This document shows positions 31,611-43,426 of a stretch of DNA of 64,000 nucleotides, piece after piece (position 1 is the first letter of the stretch; every line of letters starts with the position of its first letter). Origin of the DNA: Enterobacter cloacae complex sp. R_G8 (lineage in GTDB: Bacteria; Pseudomonadota; Gammaproteobacteria; Enterobacterales; Enterobacteriaceae); assembly GCF_024599795.1 (NCBI RefSeq), contig NZ_CP102246.1:1178001-1242000 (forward strand). Reading direction: 5' to 3'. The position numbers and the translations under genes were made by a program. The notes below the pieces were generated by a model. It made no database searches, was not told where the DNA came from, and saw nothing but the letters and a program-made list of their open reading frames with translations.

Positions 31611-32966
31611 ATGAGTACATTAAGCCACGCGGCGAGCAGCGCGGAGAAGCGCACTAATGCTCGCTACTGGATAGTGGTGATGCTGTTTATCGTCACGTCC
31701 TTTAACTATGGTGACCGCGCCACGCTGTCGATTGCCGGCTCTGAAATGGCGAAAGACATTGGGCTTGATCCGGTTGGCATGGGGTATGTTTTCTCCGCAT
31801 TTTCATGGGCCTATGTTATCGGTCAGATCCCGGGAGGCTGGCTGCTCGATCGTTTTGGATCCAAGCGCGTCTACTTCTGGTCCATCTTTATCTGGTCGAT
31901 GTTTACCCTGTTGCAGGGCTTCGTCGATATCTTCAGCGGCTTCGGCATTATCATTGCGCTCTTTACCCTCCGTTTCCTGGTGGGGTTAGCGGAAGCGCCT
32001 TCCTTCCCCGGTAATAGCCGCATCGTGGCCGCCTGGTTCCCGGCACAGGAGCGAGGAACGGCGGTGGCGATTTTTAACTCTGCCCAGTATTTCGCGACGG
32101 TGATCTTTGCGCCGATTATGGGCTGGCTGACGCATGAAGTGGGCTGGTCACACGTCTTCTTCTTCATGGGGGGACTGGGGATCGTCATCAGCTTTATCTG
32201 GCTGAAAGTGATCCACGAGCCGAACCAACATCCGGGCGTAAACAAGAAAGAGCTGGAGTACATTGCGGAAGGCGGGGCGCTGATCAACATGGATCAGAAA
32301 ACCCAAAAAGCAAAAGTCCCGTTCAGCCAGAAATGGGCGCAGATCAAGCAGCTTGTCGGTTCACGCATGATGATCGGCATCTACCTGGGACAGTACTGTA
32401 TCAACGCCTTAACCTACTTCTTCATCACCTGGTTCCCGGTATATCTGGTGCAGGCGCGCGGTATGTCGATTCTGAAAGCGGGCTTTGTCGCCTCTGTACC
32501 GGCTATCTGCGGCTTTGTCGGGGGCGTGCTGGGCGGGGTGATTTCCGACTGGCTGATGCGTCGTACCGGTTCGCTGAACATCGCCCGTAAAACGCCAATT
32601 GTGCTCGGCATGTTGCTTTCGATGACCATGGTGTTCTGTAACTACGTCAGCGCGGAGTGGATGATCATCGGCTTTATGGCGATGGCCTTCTTCGGGAAAG
32701 GCATTGGTGCCCTTGGCTGGGCGGTCATGGCGGATACCGCGCCAAAAGAGATCAGCGGCCTGAGCGGTGGGCTGTTCAACATGTTCGGCAACATCTCCGG
32801 TATTGTCACCCCGATTGCCATTGGCTATATCGTCGGGACCACGGGCTCATTCAACGGTGCGCTGATTTATGTGGGTGTGCACGCCCTGGTGGCGGTCCTG
32901 AGCTATCTGGTGCTGGTGGGTGATATCAAACGTATTGAACTCAAACCTGTAGGGGAGCGTGGCTGA
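31611..32966 (+). CDS. gudP: D-glucarate/galactarate transporter GudP
   Basis: GudP is a major-facilitator transporter of the anion:cation symporter family that imports D-glucarate. The 451-residue protein (450 in E. coli) has twelve hydrophobic segments. The loop 2-3 signature [13 protein letters not shown] lies near residue 75, and [19 protein letters not shown] near residue 127. A GGAG site precedes the ATG. The gene overlaps gudX by one base (TGATG). It is the first gene of the glucarate operon. Confidence 0.96.
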   Translation: MSTLSHAASSAEKRTNARYWIVVMLFIVTSFNYGDRATLSIAGSEMAKDIGLDPVGMGYVFSAFSWAYVIGQIPGGWLLDRFGSKRVYFWSIFIWSMFTLLQGFVDIFSGFGIIIALFTLRFLVGLAEAPSFPGNSRIVAAWFPAQERGTAVAIFNSAQYFATVIFAPIMGWLTHEVGWSHVFFFMGGLGIVISFIWLKVIHEPNQHPGVNKKELEYIAEGGALINMDQKTQKAKVPFSQKWAQIKQLVGSRMMIGIYLGQYCINALTYFFITWFPVYLVQARGMSILKAGFVASVPAICGFVGGVLGGVISDWLMRRTGSLNIARKTPIVLGMLLSMTMVFCNYVSAEWMIIGFMAMAFFGKGIGALGWAVMADTAPKEISGLSGGLFNMFGNISGIVTPIAIGYIVGTTGSFNGALIYVGVHALVAVLSYLVLVGDIKRIELKPVGERG

Positions 32967-34306
32967 TGACAACACAATCGAGCCCGGTCGTCACCGATAT
33001 GCAGGTCATCCCGGTGGCCGGACAGGACAGTATGCTGCTTAACATTGGCGGCGCGCATAACGCCTGGTTTACCCGCAATATCGTGGTGCTGACCGACAGC
33101 GCAGGGAACACCGGCGTTGGAGAAGCGCCGGGCGGTGAGGTGATTTTCCAGACGTTGTCAGATGCCATTCCACAGGTAGTCGGCCAGGAGGTCGCCCGTC
33201 TGAATAAAGTGGTTCAGCGTGTCCACAAAGGCAACCAGTCGGCGGACTTTGATACCTTCGGCAAAGGCGCCTGGACGTTTGAACTGCGCGTCAATGCGGT
33301 CGCCGCGCTGGAGGCCGCGCTGCTCGATTTACTCGGAAAGGCGCTGAACGTTCCGGTCTGCGAACTGCTGGGACCGGGCAAACAGCGTGATGCGGTGACG
33401 GTACTGGGCTATCTGTTCTACATTGGCGATCGCCACAAAACCGATCTGCCTTATCTGGCGCGCTCACCGGGTCACCATGAGTGGTATCACCTGCGTCACC
33501 AGGAGGCGCTCTCCAGTGACGCGGTGGTTCGGCTGGCCGAGGCGGCACAGGACCGCTACGGTTTTAAAGACTTCAAGCTCAAAGGCGGCGTATTACCTGG
33601 CGAGCAGGAGATTGAAACCGCGCGTGCCCTTAAGAGACGTTTTCCGGATGCCCGCATCACCGTTGATCCTAACGGCGCATGGTTGCTGGACGAAGCGATC
33701 GCCCTGTGCAAAGGGCTGGGGGATGTCCTGACCTATGCGGAAGACCCGGTTGGGGCTGAACAAGGCTTCTCGGGTCGCGAAGTGATGGCGGAATTCCGAC
33801 GCGCCACCGGCTTGCCGGTCGCCACGAACATGATCGCCACCAACTGGCGCGAAATGGGCCATGCGGTCATGCTGAACGCGGTCGATATTCCGCTGGCAGA
33901 CCCGCACTTCTGGACGCTTTCAGGCGCGGTGCGTGTGGCGCAGCTCTGTGATGACTGGGGGCTCACCTGGGGTTGTCACTCCAATAACCATTTCGATATT
34001 TCGCTGGCGATGTTTACCCACGTTGGCGCGGCGGCACCGGGTCACCCAACCGCTATCGACACACACTGGATTTGGCAGGAGGGTGAGGCCCGCCTGACGA
34101 AAAATCCGCTGGAAATTAAAAACGGCACCATCGCGGTACCGGATGCGCCGGGGCTGGGCGTGGAGCTTGACTGGGATCAGGTCCACAAGGCTCATGAAGC
34201 GTATAAAAAACTGCCGGGCGGCGCGCGTAATGATGCCGGGCCGATGCAGTACCTGATCCCCGGCTGGACATTTGACCGTAAGCGCCCTGTTTTTGGACGT
34301 CACTGA
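32966..34306 (+). CDS. gudX: Glucarate dehydratase-related protein GudX
   Basis: GudX is an enolase-superfamily paralogue of glucarate dehydratase. Length is 446 residues. The superfamily catalytic set appears intact: the KLK lysines in [13 protein letters not shown], metal-binding acids in TVDPNGAW and YAEDP, N in ATNMIAT, and the H-D dyad in [11 protein letters not shown] and [11 protein letters not shown]. Established knowledge: the E. coli protein is a poor glucarate dehydratase and its true substrate is unclear. It differs from GudD by a cysteine rather than a serine just before the catalytic histidine. It lies 15 bp upstream of gudD. Confidence 0.94.
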   Translation: MTTQSSPVVTDMQVIPVAGQDSMLLNIGGAHNAWFTRNIVVLTDSAGNTGVGEAPGGEVIFQTLSDAIPQVVGQEVARLNKVVQRVHKGNQSADFDTFGKGAWTFELRVNAVAALEAALLDLLGKALNVPVCELLGPGKQRDAVTVLGYLFYIGDRHKTDLPYLARSPGHHEWYHLRHQEALSSDAVVRLAEAAQDRYGFKDFKLKGGVLPGEQEIETARALKRRFPDARITVDPNGAWLLDEAIALCKGLGDVLTYAEDPVGAEQGFSGREVMAEFRRATGLPVATNMIATNWREMGHAVMLNAVDIPLADPHFWTLSGAVRVAQLCDDWGLTWGCHSNNHFDISLAMFTHVGAAAPGHPTAIDTHWIWQEGEARLTKNPLEIKNGTIAVPDAPGLGVELDWDQVHKAHEAYKKLPGGARNDAGPMQYLIPGWTFDRKRPVFGRH

Positions 34307-34321
34307 TAAAAGGATTGCACC

Positions 34322-35659
34322 ATGAGCACGTTGACCACCCCTGTTGTTACTTCCATGCAGATCATTCCGGTTGCCGGTCATGACAGCATGCTGATGAACC
34401 TGAGCGGGGCGCATGCACCGTTCTTCACCCGCAATATTGTCATTATCAAAGATAATGCCGGGCATACCGGCGTGGGGGAAATCCCGGGCGGTGAGAAGAT
34501 CCGCAAAACGCTTGAAGACGCCATCCCGCTGGTGGTGGGAAAAACGCTGGGCGAATATAAAAACGTCTTAAATACCGTGCGGAATACCTTTGCCGATCGC
34601 GATGCGGGTGGCCGCGGGCTGCAAACGTTCGATCTGCGCACCACCATCCACGTGGTGACCGGCATCGAAGCCGCCATGCTGGATCTGTTAGGCCAACATC
34701 TGGGGGTTAACGTTGCTTCCCTGCTGGGTGAGGGGCAGCAACGCAGTGAAGTGGAAATGTTGGGCTATCTGTTCTTTGTGGGTGACCGCAAACTGACGCC
34801 GTTGCCGTACCAGAGCCAGCCGGACGAGAAATGCGACTGGTACCGGCTCCGCCACGATGAAGCGATGACGCCGGATGCGGTGGTGCGCCTGGCGGAAGCC
34901 GCGTATGAAAAATATGGTTTTAATGATTTCAAACTGAAGGGTGGGGTGCTGGCCGGGGAAGAAGAGGCGGAAGCTATCTCCGCCCTGGCTAAACGTTTCC
35001 CGCAGGCGCGCGTGACGCTGGATCCGAACGGGGCCTGGTCGCTTGATGAAGCGATCGCCATCGGCAAGCAGCTGAAAGGCGTGCTGGCCTACGCGGAGGA
35101 TCCGTGCGGGGCTGAACAAGGCTTCTCGGGTCGTGAAGTGATGGCGGAGTTCCGCCGCGCCACCGGTTTGCCTACCGCGACCAATATGATCGCCACCGAC
35201 TGGCGTCAGATGGGGCACACCTTGTCCCTGCAGTCCGTGGATATCCCGCTGGCTGACCCGCATTTCTGGACGATGCAGGGTTCAGTACGCGTGGCGCAGA
35301 TGTGCCATGAGTTTGGCCTGACCTGGGGCTCGCACTCCAACAACCACTTCGATATCTCGCTGGCGATGTTCACCCACGTGGCAGCCGCCGCGCCGGGCAC
35401 GATTACCGCGATCGATACCCACTGGATCTGGCAGGAAGGCAATCAGCGCCTGACAAAAGAGCCGTTTGAAATCAAAGGGGGCATGGTGCAGGTTCCGTCG
35501 ACACCGGGTCTGGGCGTAGAGCTGGATATGGATCAGGTGATGAAAGCCCACGAGCTGTACCAGAAACACGGGCTGGGCGCGCGCGATGACGCGATGGCGA
35601 TGCAATACTTAATTCCGGAATGGACCTTTAACAACAAACGCCCCTGCATGGTGCGTTAA
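34322..35659 (+). CDS. gudD: Glucarate dehydratase
   Basis: GudD dehydrates D-glucarate (and L-idarate) to 5-keto-4-deoxyglucarate, using Mg2+. Length is 445 residues (446 in E. coli). The KLKGG lysine motif, [34 protein letters not shown] and [11 protein letters not shown] segments contain the expected catalytic and metal residues. It is closely similar to gudX just upstream, including a near-identical DNA stretch. The product is cleaved by an aldolase not in this window, and the resulting glycerate could be used by the kinase downstream. Confidence 0.96.
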   Translation: MSTLTTPVVTSMQIIPVAGHDSMLMNLSGAHAPFFTRNIVIIKDNAGHTGVGEIPGGEKIRKTLEDAIPLVVGKTLGEYKNVLNTVRNTFADRDAGGRGLQTFDLRTTIHVVTGIEAAMLDLLGQHLGVNVASLLGEGQQRSEVEMLGYLFFVGDRKLTPLPYQSQPDEKCDWYRLRHDEAMTPDAVVRLAEAAYEKYGFNDFKLKGGVLAGEEEAEAISALAKRFPQARVTLDPNGAWSLDEAIAIGKQLKGVLAYAEDPCGAEQGFSGREVMAEFRRATGLPTATNMIATDWRQMGHTLSLQSVDIPLADPHFWTMQGSVRVAQMCHEFGLTWGSHSNNHFDISLAMFTHVAAAAPGTITAIDTHWIWQEGNQRLTKEPFEIKGGMVQVPSTPGLGVELDMDQVMKAHELYQKHGLGARDDAMAMQYLIPEWTFNNKRPCMVR

Positions 35660-35746
35660 GCGACGTGCCGGTTCCTGCGGGAGTCGGCATTTTCGGGAGC
35701 CCGGTGGGTGTATGCTTAAAGTAGTGAATTTGCGTAAGGATGGCTT

Positions 35747-36886
35747 ATGAAAATTGTTATCGCACCGGACTCGTATAAGGAAAGTTTGAGTGCACTTGAG
35801 GTCGCGACGGCCATAGAGCGTGGTTTTCGCGAGATCTTTCCCGAGGCGACTTACGTCAAACTACCGGTCGCGGATGGTGGGGAGGGGACCGTAGAAGCCA
35901 TGGTCGCCGCAACACAAGGGCGAATCGTGCATGTCCCGGTGACCGGCCCGTTGGGCGAGCGTGTGGAAGGATTTTATGGGCTATCCGGTGATGAGCAGAG
36001 CGCATTTATTGAAATGGCGGCCGCAAGCGGCCTGGAACTGGTCGTCCCTTCGCAACGCAATCCTCTGAAAACCACCTCCTGGGGAACCGGAGAACTGATC
36101 CGCCATGCGCTGGATGCCGGGGTTAAACACATCATTATTGGCATTGGCGGCAGCGCGACCAACGACGGCGGTGCGGGCATGGTGCAGGCGCTGGGGGCAA
36201 AACTGCTGGATGCCAGTGGACAACCCCTTGGACAGGGCGGGAGCGAGCTGGGGAAACTTGCCCGTATCGACCTTGGCGGGCTGGACAAACGTCTGGCGGA
36301 GTGCCGGATAGAAGTCGCGTGTGATGTGACGAATCCGCTCACCGGAAAGGATGGTGCGTCAGCCGTATTTGGTCCGCAAAAGGGGGCTACCTCCGAGATG
36401 ATCGTTACCCTGGACAACGCGCTTGCACAGTATGCGAGAGTGATTGCCCGGGATCTGGATATCAATGTGCTGAACCTTGCTGGCGGCGGCGCGGCGGGTG
36501 GCATGGGGGCCGCGCTGTACGCTTTTTGCGGCGCGCAGTTGCGCCAGGGCATTGAGATCGTGACCGATGCGCTACACCTGGCCGACCAGGTGGCCGATGC
36601 GGATTTGGTGATCACGGGAGAAGGTCGCATCGACAGCCAGACGATCCACGGTAAAGTCCCGGTGGGCGTGGCGAAAGTAGCGAAACGCTTTAACAAACCC
36701 GTCATCGGCATTGCAGGTAGCCTGACGGCGGACGTTGGCGTGGTACACGATCATGGTATTGATGCGGTGTTTAGCGTGATTTACACCATCTGCTCGCTGG
36801 AAGATGCGCTGGAAAATGCCAGCGAGAACGTCAGGATGACCGCAAGGAATATCGCGGCGGTGCTGAAAGTCGGGCAGGGGATGTAG
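35747..36886 (+). CDS. garK: Glycerate 2-kinase (GarK/GlxK family)
   Basis: The 379-residue protein of the glycerate kinase type-1 family phosphorylates D-glycerate to 2-phosphoglycerate. The family signatures are [20 protein letters not shown] at the N terminus, [13 protein letters not shown] near residue 45, [19 protein letters not shown] near residue 131 and [19 protein letters not shown] near residue 283. It could be either a GarK or a GlxK paralogue; the symbol follows context, since it trails gudPXD by 87 bp with its own TAAGGATGG site. In E. coli K-12 garK is elsewhere. The product is the substrate of enolase, encoded at 46161. Confidence 0.85.
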   Translation: MKIVIAPDSYKESLSALEVATAIERGFREIFPEATYVKLPVADGGEGTVEAMVAATQGRIVHVPVTGPLGERVEGFYGLSGDEQSAFIEMAAASGLELVVPSQRNPLKTTSWGTGELIRHALDAGVKHIIIGIGGSATNDGGAGMVQALGAKLLDASGQPLGQGGSELGKLARIDLGGLDKRLAECRIEVACDVTNPLTGKDGASAVFGPQKGATSEMIVTLDNALAQYARVIARDLDINVLNLAGGGAAGGMGAALYAFCGAQLRQGIEIVTDALHLADQVADADLVITGEGRIDSQTIHGKVPVGVAKVAKRFNKPVIGIAGSLTADVGVVHDHGIDAVFSVIYTICSLEDALENASENVRMTARNIAAVLKVGQGM

Positions 36887-36887
36887 T

Positions 36888-36954
36888 TCTCCCTCTCCCT
36901 GTGGGAGACGGGCGGGGTGAGGGTGCAGGCCCGGTAAGCGTAGCGCAACCGGGC
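36888..36954. repeat. CT-rich palindromic repeat, copy 2, joined to a REP unit
   Basis: CTCCC/GGGAG with a GGGGTGAGGGTG tail (36888-36925) is directly followed by a GCCCGGT/ACCGGGC REP palindrome (36929-36954). The composite lies between the convergent glycerate kinase and barA genes. Confidence 0.75.
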
Positions 36955-36961
36955 TTATACC

Positions 36962-39721
36962 TCAGTTTCCTAACACTTTCATCGCTTCCCGCGTTACGTT
37001 ATCCATCTCATCCAGCAATTCCAGGAACTCCGGTTCCAGTTCAGATTCTGAAGTCCCTGCGCGTAGCTGCTGTTCCAGCAGCTGGCAGAGATTTTTGAGC
37101 CGTGGCACGCCGCTGTAACCGCAGCTACCGTGCAGCTTATGGATAGCCTCCAGCAGATCCTCCGGGTTTTCACCCACCAGCTGTTCTTCAACCTTATTAC
37201 GAATTTCCGGCAGGAATGCGACCAGCATCTGGAGCATTTCACGGGCTAAATCGGGCTTACCCGCCGCCTGGCGTAACGCCAGCTGCCAGTCGAAGGTGGC
37301 GTTCTGATTCACACTTATCTCAACCGGCTCGGCTGATAAGGTGTACGTTCCGCCGATATGTCCCGGCTTGTAGCGCAACAGCAGGTTATGCAGTTTCTCT
37401 TCGTCGATAGGTTTCGCCAGATAATCGTTCATTCCGGCGCTGAGCAGCTTCTCTTTCTGACCGGCCATGGCGTGCGCTGTCACGGCAATGACAGGCGTTT
37501 GCTGCTGATGAGGAAGCTGACGGATTAACTCGCAGGCGCGAATGCCATCCATCCCGGGCATCTGGATATCCATCAGGATTAAATCGAACTGCATCTGTTT
37601 AGCCTGTTCAACCGCCTCAGCACCGTTGGTGCACAGCTCAACATGCTGGACCTGATCCTCAAGCAGCACGCCAATCAGCTTCAGGTTTGCCGGGTTATCA
37701 TCCACCGCCATGACGCTCATCGGCAGCCTCTGTTCATCATTCTCCAGCGCCACGGCATGTTGATTCAGACGGCAATATGCCGTCAGTGCGGGTAGCAGAC
37801 GTGTGGCGGTGAGGGGTTTAAGCAGACAGGCAGCCGCCCCGTCATTTTTCAACTCTTCGGCATTGATCTGGGCATGGCACGGCAGCGCCAGCAGCAGGTA
37901 ATCGGTCATCGACGCGGCTTTCGCCAGCCGTTCCTGCTGCATCGTGAGTTCGCCGGTAAACGTCACCGGGATCCCCATCAGCAGGATGTCGTAATGCTCA
38001 ACGGTCAATGCAGAGAAGGTCGGGCTGTAGACCACCTCCAGCGGCGTGGTGCTTAAGATATCCAGCGTGCACTGGGCTGCCGCGGCATTTGGCTCCACGT
38101 AAGCGAGGCGCTTGCCTTTCAGGCAATCCGTCACCGGACCGTCCGTCAGCACGTTCGGGTTGAGATCCAGGTTGATATGGAACCAGAACGTCGACCCCCG
38201 GTTTGGCTGGCTGTGGAAAGAGATATCACCGCCCATCTCTTTAACCAGTTTTTGCGTGATAACCAGGCCCAGGCCCGTACCACCGTGACGCCGTGAAATA
38301 CTCGCATCCGCCTGACGAAACGCCTGGAACAGACGGGATTGATCCCGCTCGGGAATGCCGATGCCGGTATCGCGGATCTGTACTTCAATCTGGACCTTGT
38401 TATTACTGATGGAGCGTTTTTCCACCAGAATGTCGATATTGCCGCTTTCGGTAAATTTGATGGCATTACCGACAAGATTGGTGATGACCTGCTGCAGGCG
38501 CAGCGGATCGCCGATGACGTTATCCGGCACGTCGTTTTTAATGTTCAGCGTCAGCTCAAGCCCTTTGTCATGCGACGAGTGCGCCAGCAGCGTGACCACC
38601 TCATCAAGCGTACTGCGCAGCGGGAACGGAATACTCTCCAGAATCAGCTTGCCGGCTTCCAGCTTGGAGAAGTCCAGCACATCATTAATGATAGCCAGCA
38701 GATTGTTGGCCGAGCGTTCAATGGTGTGCAGGTGATCGCGCTGGGTGGGGTTAAGCTCGCTTTTCAGCGTCAGACGGGTAAAGCCAATCACGCCATTGAG
38801 GGGCGTACGCAGCTCGTGCGACATATTGGCAAGGAACTCCGATTTAATTCGCGCCGCTTCCTGGGCCCGCTTTTTCGCCAGATCCAGCTCGACGTTCTGG
38901 ATCTCCATCTGCTCCAGCGTTTCGCGCAGATCCGAGGTGGCCTGATCCACGTTATGCTGCATCTCTTCGTGATAGGCCGCCAGCGACATCGCCATCGAGT
39001 TAATGCCGTTTTTCAGCATGTCCAGCTCGCCCAGCATAAACCCTTCCACGCGGCTATCGAGCTGGCCCCGGCGGATGCGGTCAACGGTGTTGACCATGTT
39101 GCGGATGGGCCCGGTCACATCGCGCATCAGGCGCCAGCCAAAGATAAGCGCAATACCGATACAGAACAGCATCATCACGCCGGAGATAAAAATTTCTTTG
39201 TACTGCTGCAGCCGCACCGACTTGAGATCCAGCTCCAGCGCCACATATCCGAGCATATTGCTGCTGGACTTGGCGTCGGATTGCGCGGACTCATCCGGCG
39301 AATAACTCTCCGAAATAATCGGCGTGCGCAGGATCATAATATCGCCGCGTCGCATCACCGTGAGGTGGCGCGGGAATGGCGTACCGTCAGGAATTTTTAA
39401 TGCTGCCGGGTCAAGATGAAAATTAGAGGTGACGAACAGGCGGTTATGCTCGTCATAGACGGAGATCGCACGCACAATATCCGAGTGGCGGCGATGCAAC
39501 ACACTGATTAACTGACCAATCGATTCGCGGTTTTGCAGGTTCATCCCGTATTCGCTGGACACGGCCAGCGGTTCGATGATGCTGGCTCCGGCATCTTCCA
39601 GCTGTCGCTGCAGGTCGTTATAGCGGTGCACAACGAAGAAGATACTCAGCAGCAAACCGATGAGAACGGTGGGGGCGAGGATCAAAATCATCATGCGCGC
39701 GCGCAGGCTGTAGTTGGTCAT
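36962..39721 (-). CDS. barA: Hybrid sensor histidine kinase BarA
   Basis: BarA is the tripartite sensor that phosphorylates UvrY and so activates csrB/csrC; short-chain carboxylates stimulate it. Length is 919 residues (918 in E. coli). Order of domains: a membrane segment near 10-31, a periplasmic sensor, a second membrane segment near 175-195, and HAMP. Then come HisKA with [15 protein letters not shown] (His about 302), HATPase with [13 protein letters not shown], a receiver with [13 protein letters not shown] (Asp about 718), and a C-terminal HPt with [13 protein letters not shown] (His about 861). All three phosphorelay residues are present. It is divergent from rlmD, and csrB is 7 kb away. 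Confidence 0.97.
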   Translation of the reverse strand: MTNYSLRARMMILILAPTVLIGLLLSIFFVVHRYNDLQRQLEDAGASIIEPLAVSSEYGMNLQNRESIGQLISVLHRRHSDIVRAISVYDEHNRLFVTSNFHLDPAALKIPDGTPFPRHLTVMRRGDIMILRTPIISESYSPDESAQSDAKSSSNMLGYVALELDLKSVRLQQYKEIFISGVMMLFCIGIALIFGWRLMRDVTGPIRNMVNTVDRIRRGQLDSRVEGFMLGELDMLKNGINSMAMSLAAYHEEMQHNVDQATSDLRETLEQMEIQNVELDLAKKRAQEAARIKSEFLANMSHELRTPLNGVIGFTRLTLKSELNPTQRDHLHTIERSANNLLAIINDVLDFSKLEAGKLILESIPFPLRSTLDEVVTLLAHSSHDKGLELTLNIKNDVPDNVIGDPLRLQQVITNLVGNAIKFTESGNIDILVEKRSISNNKVQIEVQIRDTGIGIPERDQSRLFQAFRQADASISRRHGGTGLGLVITQKLVKEMGGDISFHSQPNRGSTFWFHINLDLNPNVLTDGPVTDCLKGKRLAYVEPNAAAAQCTLDILSTTPLEVVYSPTFSALTVEHYDILLMGIPVTFTGELTMQQERLAKAASMTDYLLLALPCHAQINAEELKNDGAAACLLKPLTATRLLPALTAYCRLNQHAVALENDEQRLPMSVMAVDDNPANLKLIGVLLEDQVQHVELCTNGAEAVEQAKQMQFDLILMDIQMPGMDGIRACELIRQLPHQQQTPVIAVTAHAMAGQKEKLLSAGMNDYLAKPIDEEKLHNLLLRYKPGHIGGTYTLSAEPVEISVNQNATFDWQLALRQAAGKPDLAREMLQMLVAFLPEIRNKVEEQLVGENPEDLLEAIHKLHGSCGYSGVPRLKNLCQLLEQQLRAGTSESELEPEFLELLDEMDNVTREAMKVLGN

Positions 39722-39778
39722 GGCGTTCCGTTATGGGACAATTAAGATAATTATGTATATTTGAGAAAATTCCCGGCG

Positions 39779-41077
39779 ATGGCGCAATTCTACTCTGCAA
39801 AGCGACGCGTGACGACGCGTCAGATCATTACTGTCGAAGCCACGGACCTTGATCCTTTTGGTCAGGGAGTGGCGCGCCACAATGGTAAGACACTGTTTAT
39901 AACAGGTTTGCTGCCCACAGAACGAGCAGAAATTACGCTGACGGAAGATAAACGCCAGTACGCACGCGGGAAAGTATCGCGCCGTCTGACCACCAGCCCG
40001 GAGCGCACAGAGCCCCGGTGCCCGCATTTTGGCGTCTGCGGAGGCTGCCAGCAACAACATGCCAGCGTAGTTTTACAGCAAAAAAGTAAGAGTCACGCCC
40101 TGGCACGCCTGCTCAGGCATGACGTTGACGACATCATTGACGACCAACCCTGGGGCTATCGTCGTCGCGCGCGGCTGAGTCTCAGCTATCAGCCCAAAAA
40201 CGAGCGGCTGGAGATGGGATTTCGCAAAGCGGGCTCCAGCGATATCGTCGATATCAGGCAGTGCCCCATTTTGGTGCCCCGTCTTGAGGCGTTGCTCCCG
40301 GCGGTGCACGCATGTCTGTCCGGGCTGGACAATGTTCGCCACCTCGGTCACGTGGAACTGGTCCTGGCAAACAATGGTCCGCTGATGGTGCTGCGCCACA
40401 CCGCGCCGCTGTCAAAAAAAGACCGCGAAAAACTGGAACGCTTTTCGCATTCCCACGAGCTGGCGCTTTTTCTCGCCCCACAAAGCGAGATACTGGAGCA
40501 GGTTACAGGTGAAGCGCCCTGGTATGCGTCAAACGGACTACGCTTAACGTTCAGTCCGCGGGATTTCATCCAGGTTAATGACGGCGTCAATCAGCAGATG
40601 ATCGAAACCGCGCTGACGTGGCTGGATGTCCAGCCGACCGACCGCGTGCTTGATCTCTTCTGCGGCATGGGCAATTTCACGCTGCCGCTGGCCCGTAAAG
40701 CGGCAAGTGTGGTGGGGGTGGAAGGCGTCGAGGCGCTGGTGGCAAAAGGCCAGGAGAACGCGCAACAGAACGGCTTGCAAAATGTGACAATCTTTCATCA
40801 AAATCTGGAGGAAGATGTCACGCAGCAGCCCTGGGCGAAACAGGGCTTTGACAAAATTCTGCTCGACCCTGCACGCGCAGGCGCACCGGGCGTGATGCAG
40901 CATATAATTAAACTCGCCCCGAAACGCGTGGTCTACGTTTCCTGTAACCCGGCAACGCTTGCCCGGGATAGTGAGGCATTACTCAGCGCGGGTTACCAGA
41001 TTCAGCGTCTGGCAATGCTGGACATGTTCCCGCACACTGGGCATCTGGAATCGATGGTGTTGTTCGAGCACATCTAA
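39779..41077 (+). CDS. rlmD: 23S rRNA (uracil-1939-C5)-methyltransferase RlmD
   Basis: RlmD methylates U1939 of 23S rRNA at C5 using SAM. With the ATG at 39779 the protein is 432 residues (433 in E. coli). An N-terminal TRAM domain is followed by [4Fe-4S] cysteines at residues 81, 87 and 90 ([10 protein letters not shown]), with a fourth in QCPIL near residue 162. The SAM motif [15 protein letters not shown] and the catalytic cysteine region [13 protein letters not shown] are at the C terminus. An ATG-like start six codons upstream is in frame, but [10 protein letters not shown] is the family N terminus. relA follows 51 bp downstream. Confidence 0.97.
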   Translation: MAQFYSAKRRVTTRQIITVEATDLDPFGQGVARHNGKTLFITGLLPTERAEITLTEDKRQYARGKVSRRLTTSPERTEPRCPHFGVCGGCQQQHASVVLQQKSKSHALARLLRHDVDDIIDDQPWGYRRRARLSLSYQPKNERLEMGFRKAGSSDIVDIRQCPILVPRLEALLPAVHACLSGLDNVRHLGHVELVLANNGPLMVLRHTAPLSKKDREKLERFSHSHELALFLAPQSEILEQVTGEAPWYASNGLRLTFSPRDFIQVNDGVNQQMIETALTWLDVQPTDRVLDLFCGMGNFTLPLARKAASVVGVEGVEALVAKGQENAQQNGLQNVTIFHQNLEEDVTQQPWAKQGFDKILLDPARAGAPGVMQHIIKLAPKRVVYVSCNPATLARDSEALLSAGYQIQRLAMLDMFPHTGHLESMVLFEHI

Positions 41078-41128
41078 TTTGTTTGGCTTGTCGACTTCGA
41101 CAGGCCCTGGTCCCTAAAGGAGAGGACG

Positions 41129-43360
41129 ATGGTTGCGGTAAGAAGTGCACATCTTAATAAAGCTGGTGAGTTTGACCCTCAAAAATGGATCGCAAGTCTG
41201 GGAATTTCCAGCCAGCAGTCGTGTGAACGCTTAACCGAAACCTGGGCCTATTGTCAGCGCACCACGCTGGGGCATCCGGACGCCGAACTGCTGCTGTGGC
41301 GCGGCGTGGAGATGGTCGAAATCTTATCCATGCTCAATATGGATATCGAAACGCTGCAGGCCGCGCTTCTGTTCCCGCTTGCCGATGCGGACGTCGTCAC
41401 TGAAGACGTGCTGCGCGAAAGCGTCGGAAAATCGGTCGTGGCGCTGATCCACGGCGTACGCGATATGGCGGCCATTCGTCAGCTCAAAGCGGCGCATACC
41501 GATTCCGTCTCCTCTGAACAGGTCGATAACGTTCGCCGCATGCTGTTGGCCATGGTGGATGATTTCCGCTGCGTGGTGATCAAGCTTGCCGAGCGTATCG
41601 CTCACCTGCGTGAAGTGAAGGACGCGCCAGAAGACGAACGCGTACTCGCCGCCAAAGAGTGTACTAACATCTATGCGCCGCTGGCGAACCGCTTAGGGAT
41701 TGGTCAGCTCAAATGGGAGCTGGAAGACTACTGCTTCCGTTACCTGCACCCGGCGGAATATAAGCGCATTGCCAAACTGCTGCATGAACGCCGTATCGAC
41801 CGCGAACACTATATTGAAGAATTTGTCAGCGGGTTGCGCCAGTCGATGAAGGAAGAGAACGTCCGCGCCGAAGTGTACGGTCGGCCAAAGCATATCTATA
41901 GCATCTGGCGCAAAATGCAGAAGAAACACCTCGCCTTTGACGAGTTGTTCGACGTGCGTGCCGTGCGTATTGTGGCGGAGCGTCTGCAGGACTGCTACGC
42001 CGCACTGGGGATCGTGCACACGCACTTCCGCCATCTGCCGGATGAGTTCGATGACTATGTCGCCAACCCGAAACCTAACGGCTACCAGTCTATTCATACC
42101 GTGGTGCTGGGCCCCGGCGGCAAAACGGTTGAAATCCAGATCCGTACCAAACAGATGCACGAAGACGCCGAGCTGGGTGTCGCCGCGCACTGGAAATACA
42201 AAGAGGGGACCTCGGGCGGAGCGCGCACCGGTCACGAAGACCGCATTGCCTGGCTGCGTAAGCTGATTGCGTGGCAGGAAGAGATGGCCGACTCCGGCGA
42301 GATGCTCGACGAAGTGCGCAGCCAGGTCTTCGACGACCGGGTGTACGTCTTCACCCCGAAAGGGGACGTGGTGGACCTGCCGGCCGGGTCAACGCCGCTC
42401 GACTTTGCCTATCACATCCACAGCGATGTCGGGCACCGCTGCATTGGCGCGAAAATCGGCGGGCGCATTGTACCGTTCACCTACCAGCTGCAGATGGGCG
42501 ATCAGATCGAAATCATCACCCAGAAGCAGCCAAACCCGAGCCGCGACTGGCTGAACCCGAACCTCGGGTATGTCACCACCAGCCGCGGACGCTCCAAAAT
42601 TCACGCCTGGTTCCGTAAACAGGATCGTGACAAGAACATCCTTGCTGGTCGCCAGATCCTGGATGATGAGCTGGAGCATATTGGCATCAGCCTGAAAGAG
42701 GCGGAGAAGTTCCTGCTGCCGCGCTACAACTTTAACGAGCTCGATGAGCTGTTGGCGGCGATTGGCGGCGGCGATATTCGTCTGAATCAGATGGTGAATT
42801 TCCTGCAGGCGCAGTTCAACAAACCAAGTGCGGCAGAGCAGGATGCGGCGGCGCTGAAACAGCTGCAGCAGAAAACCTACGCCCCGCAGCAGCGCAGCAA
42901 AGACAATGGTCGTGTGGTGGTGGAAGGCGTCGGCAATCTGATGCACCACATCGCCCGCTGCTGCCAGCCTATCCCGGGCGACGATATCGTTGGCTTTATC
43001 ACCCAGGGGCGCGGGATTTCGATTCACCGCTCCGACTGTGACCAGCTCGCTGAGCTGCAGTCGCATGCGCCGGAACGCATCGTTGAAGCGGTCTGGGGTG
43101 AAAGCTACTCTGCCGGCTACTCGCTGGTGGTGCGCGTCACCGCCAACGATCGCAGTGGACTGCTGCGCGACATTACGACCATTCTTGCCAATGAGAAGGT
43201 CAACGTGCTGGGCGTCGCCAGCCGCAGCGATACCCGCGAGCAGCTTGCTACCATCGATATGACCATCGAAATCTACAACCTGCAGGTGCTGGGCCGCGTG
43301 CTTGGCAAACTGAACCAGGTCCCGGATGTGATTGACGCGCGTCGTCTCCACGGCGGTTAA
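41129..43360 (+). CDS. relA: GTP pyrophosphokinase RelA ((p)ppGpp synthetase I)
   Basis: RelA binds stalled ribosomes with deacylated tRNA and makes (p)ppGpp. Length is 743 residues (744 in E. coli). The N-terminal HD hydrolase-like region is degenerate: the HD motif is replaced by FPLADADVV near residue 85, so the protein should be synthetase-only. The synthetase domain contains YGRPKHIYSIWRKMQKK and DVRAVRIV. TGS (YVFTPKGDVVDLPAGSTPLDFAYHIHS), helical, zinc-finger-like (HHIARCCQPIPGD) and ACT (VVRVTANDRSGLLRDIT) domains follow. A strong AAAGGAGAGG site precedes the ATG. A REP hairpin with a T-run ends it. Confidence 0.98.
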   Translation: MVAVRSAHLNKAGEFDPQKWIASLGISSQQSCERLTETWAYCQRTTLGHPDAELLLWRGVEMVEILSMLNMDIETLQAALLFPLADADVVTEDVLRESVGKSVVALIHGVRDMAAIRQLKAAHTDSVSSEQVDNVRRMLLAMVDDFRCVVIKLAERIAHLREVKDAPEDERVLAAKECTNIYAPLANRLGIGQLKWELEDYCFRYLHPAEYKRIAKLLHERRIDREHYIEEFVSGLRQSMKEENVRAEVYGRPKHIYSIWRKMQKKHLAFDELFDVRAVRIVAERLQDCYAALGIVHTHFRHLPDEFDDYVANPKPNGYQSIHTVVLGPGGKTVEIQIRTKQMHEDAELGVAAHWKYKEGTSGGARTGHEDRIAWLRKLIAWQEEMADSGEMLDEVRSQVFDDRVYVFTPKGDVVDLPAGSTPLDFAYHIHSDVGHRCIGAKIGGRIVPFTYQLQMGDQIEIITQKQPNPSRDWLNPNLGYVTTSRGRSKIHAWFRKQDRDKNILAGRQILDDELEHIGISLKEAEKFLLPRYNFNELDELLAAIGGGDIRLNQMVNFLQAQFNKPSAAEQDAAALKQLQQKTYAPQQRSKDNGRVVVEGVGNLMHHIARCCQPIPGDDIVGFITQGRGISIHRSDCDQLAELQSHAPERIVEAVWGESYSAGYSLVVRVTANDRSGLLRDITTILANEKVNVLGVASRSDTREQLATIDMTIEIYNLQVLGRVLGKLNQVPDVIDARRLHGG

Positions 43361-43376
43361 ACATCCTCTTCTGTAA

Positions 43377-43411
43377 GCCGGGTAAGGCAACGCCGCCACC
43401 CGGCATTTTTT
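43377..43411 (+). terminator. REP hairpin acting as relA terminator
   Basis: A GCCGGGT/ACCCGGC palindrome with an inner GGC/GCC stem (43377-43404) is followed by ATTTTTT. It is a REP unit whose T-run makes it a plausible factor-independent terminator. It occupies nearly the whole 66-bp relA-mazG gap. Confidence 0.8.
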
Positions 43412-43426
43412 CATCAGGACAGTACT

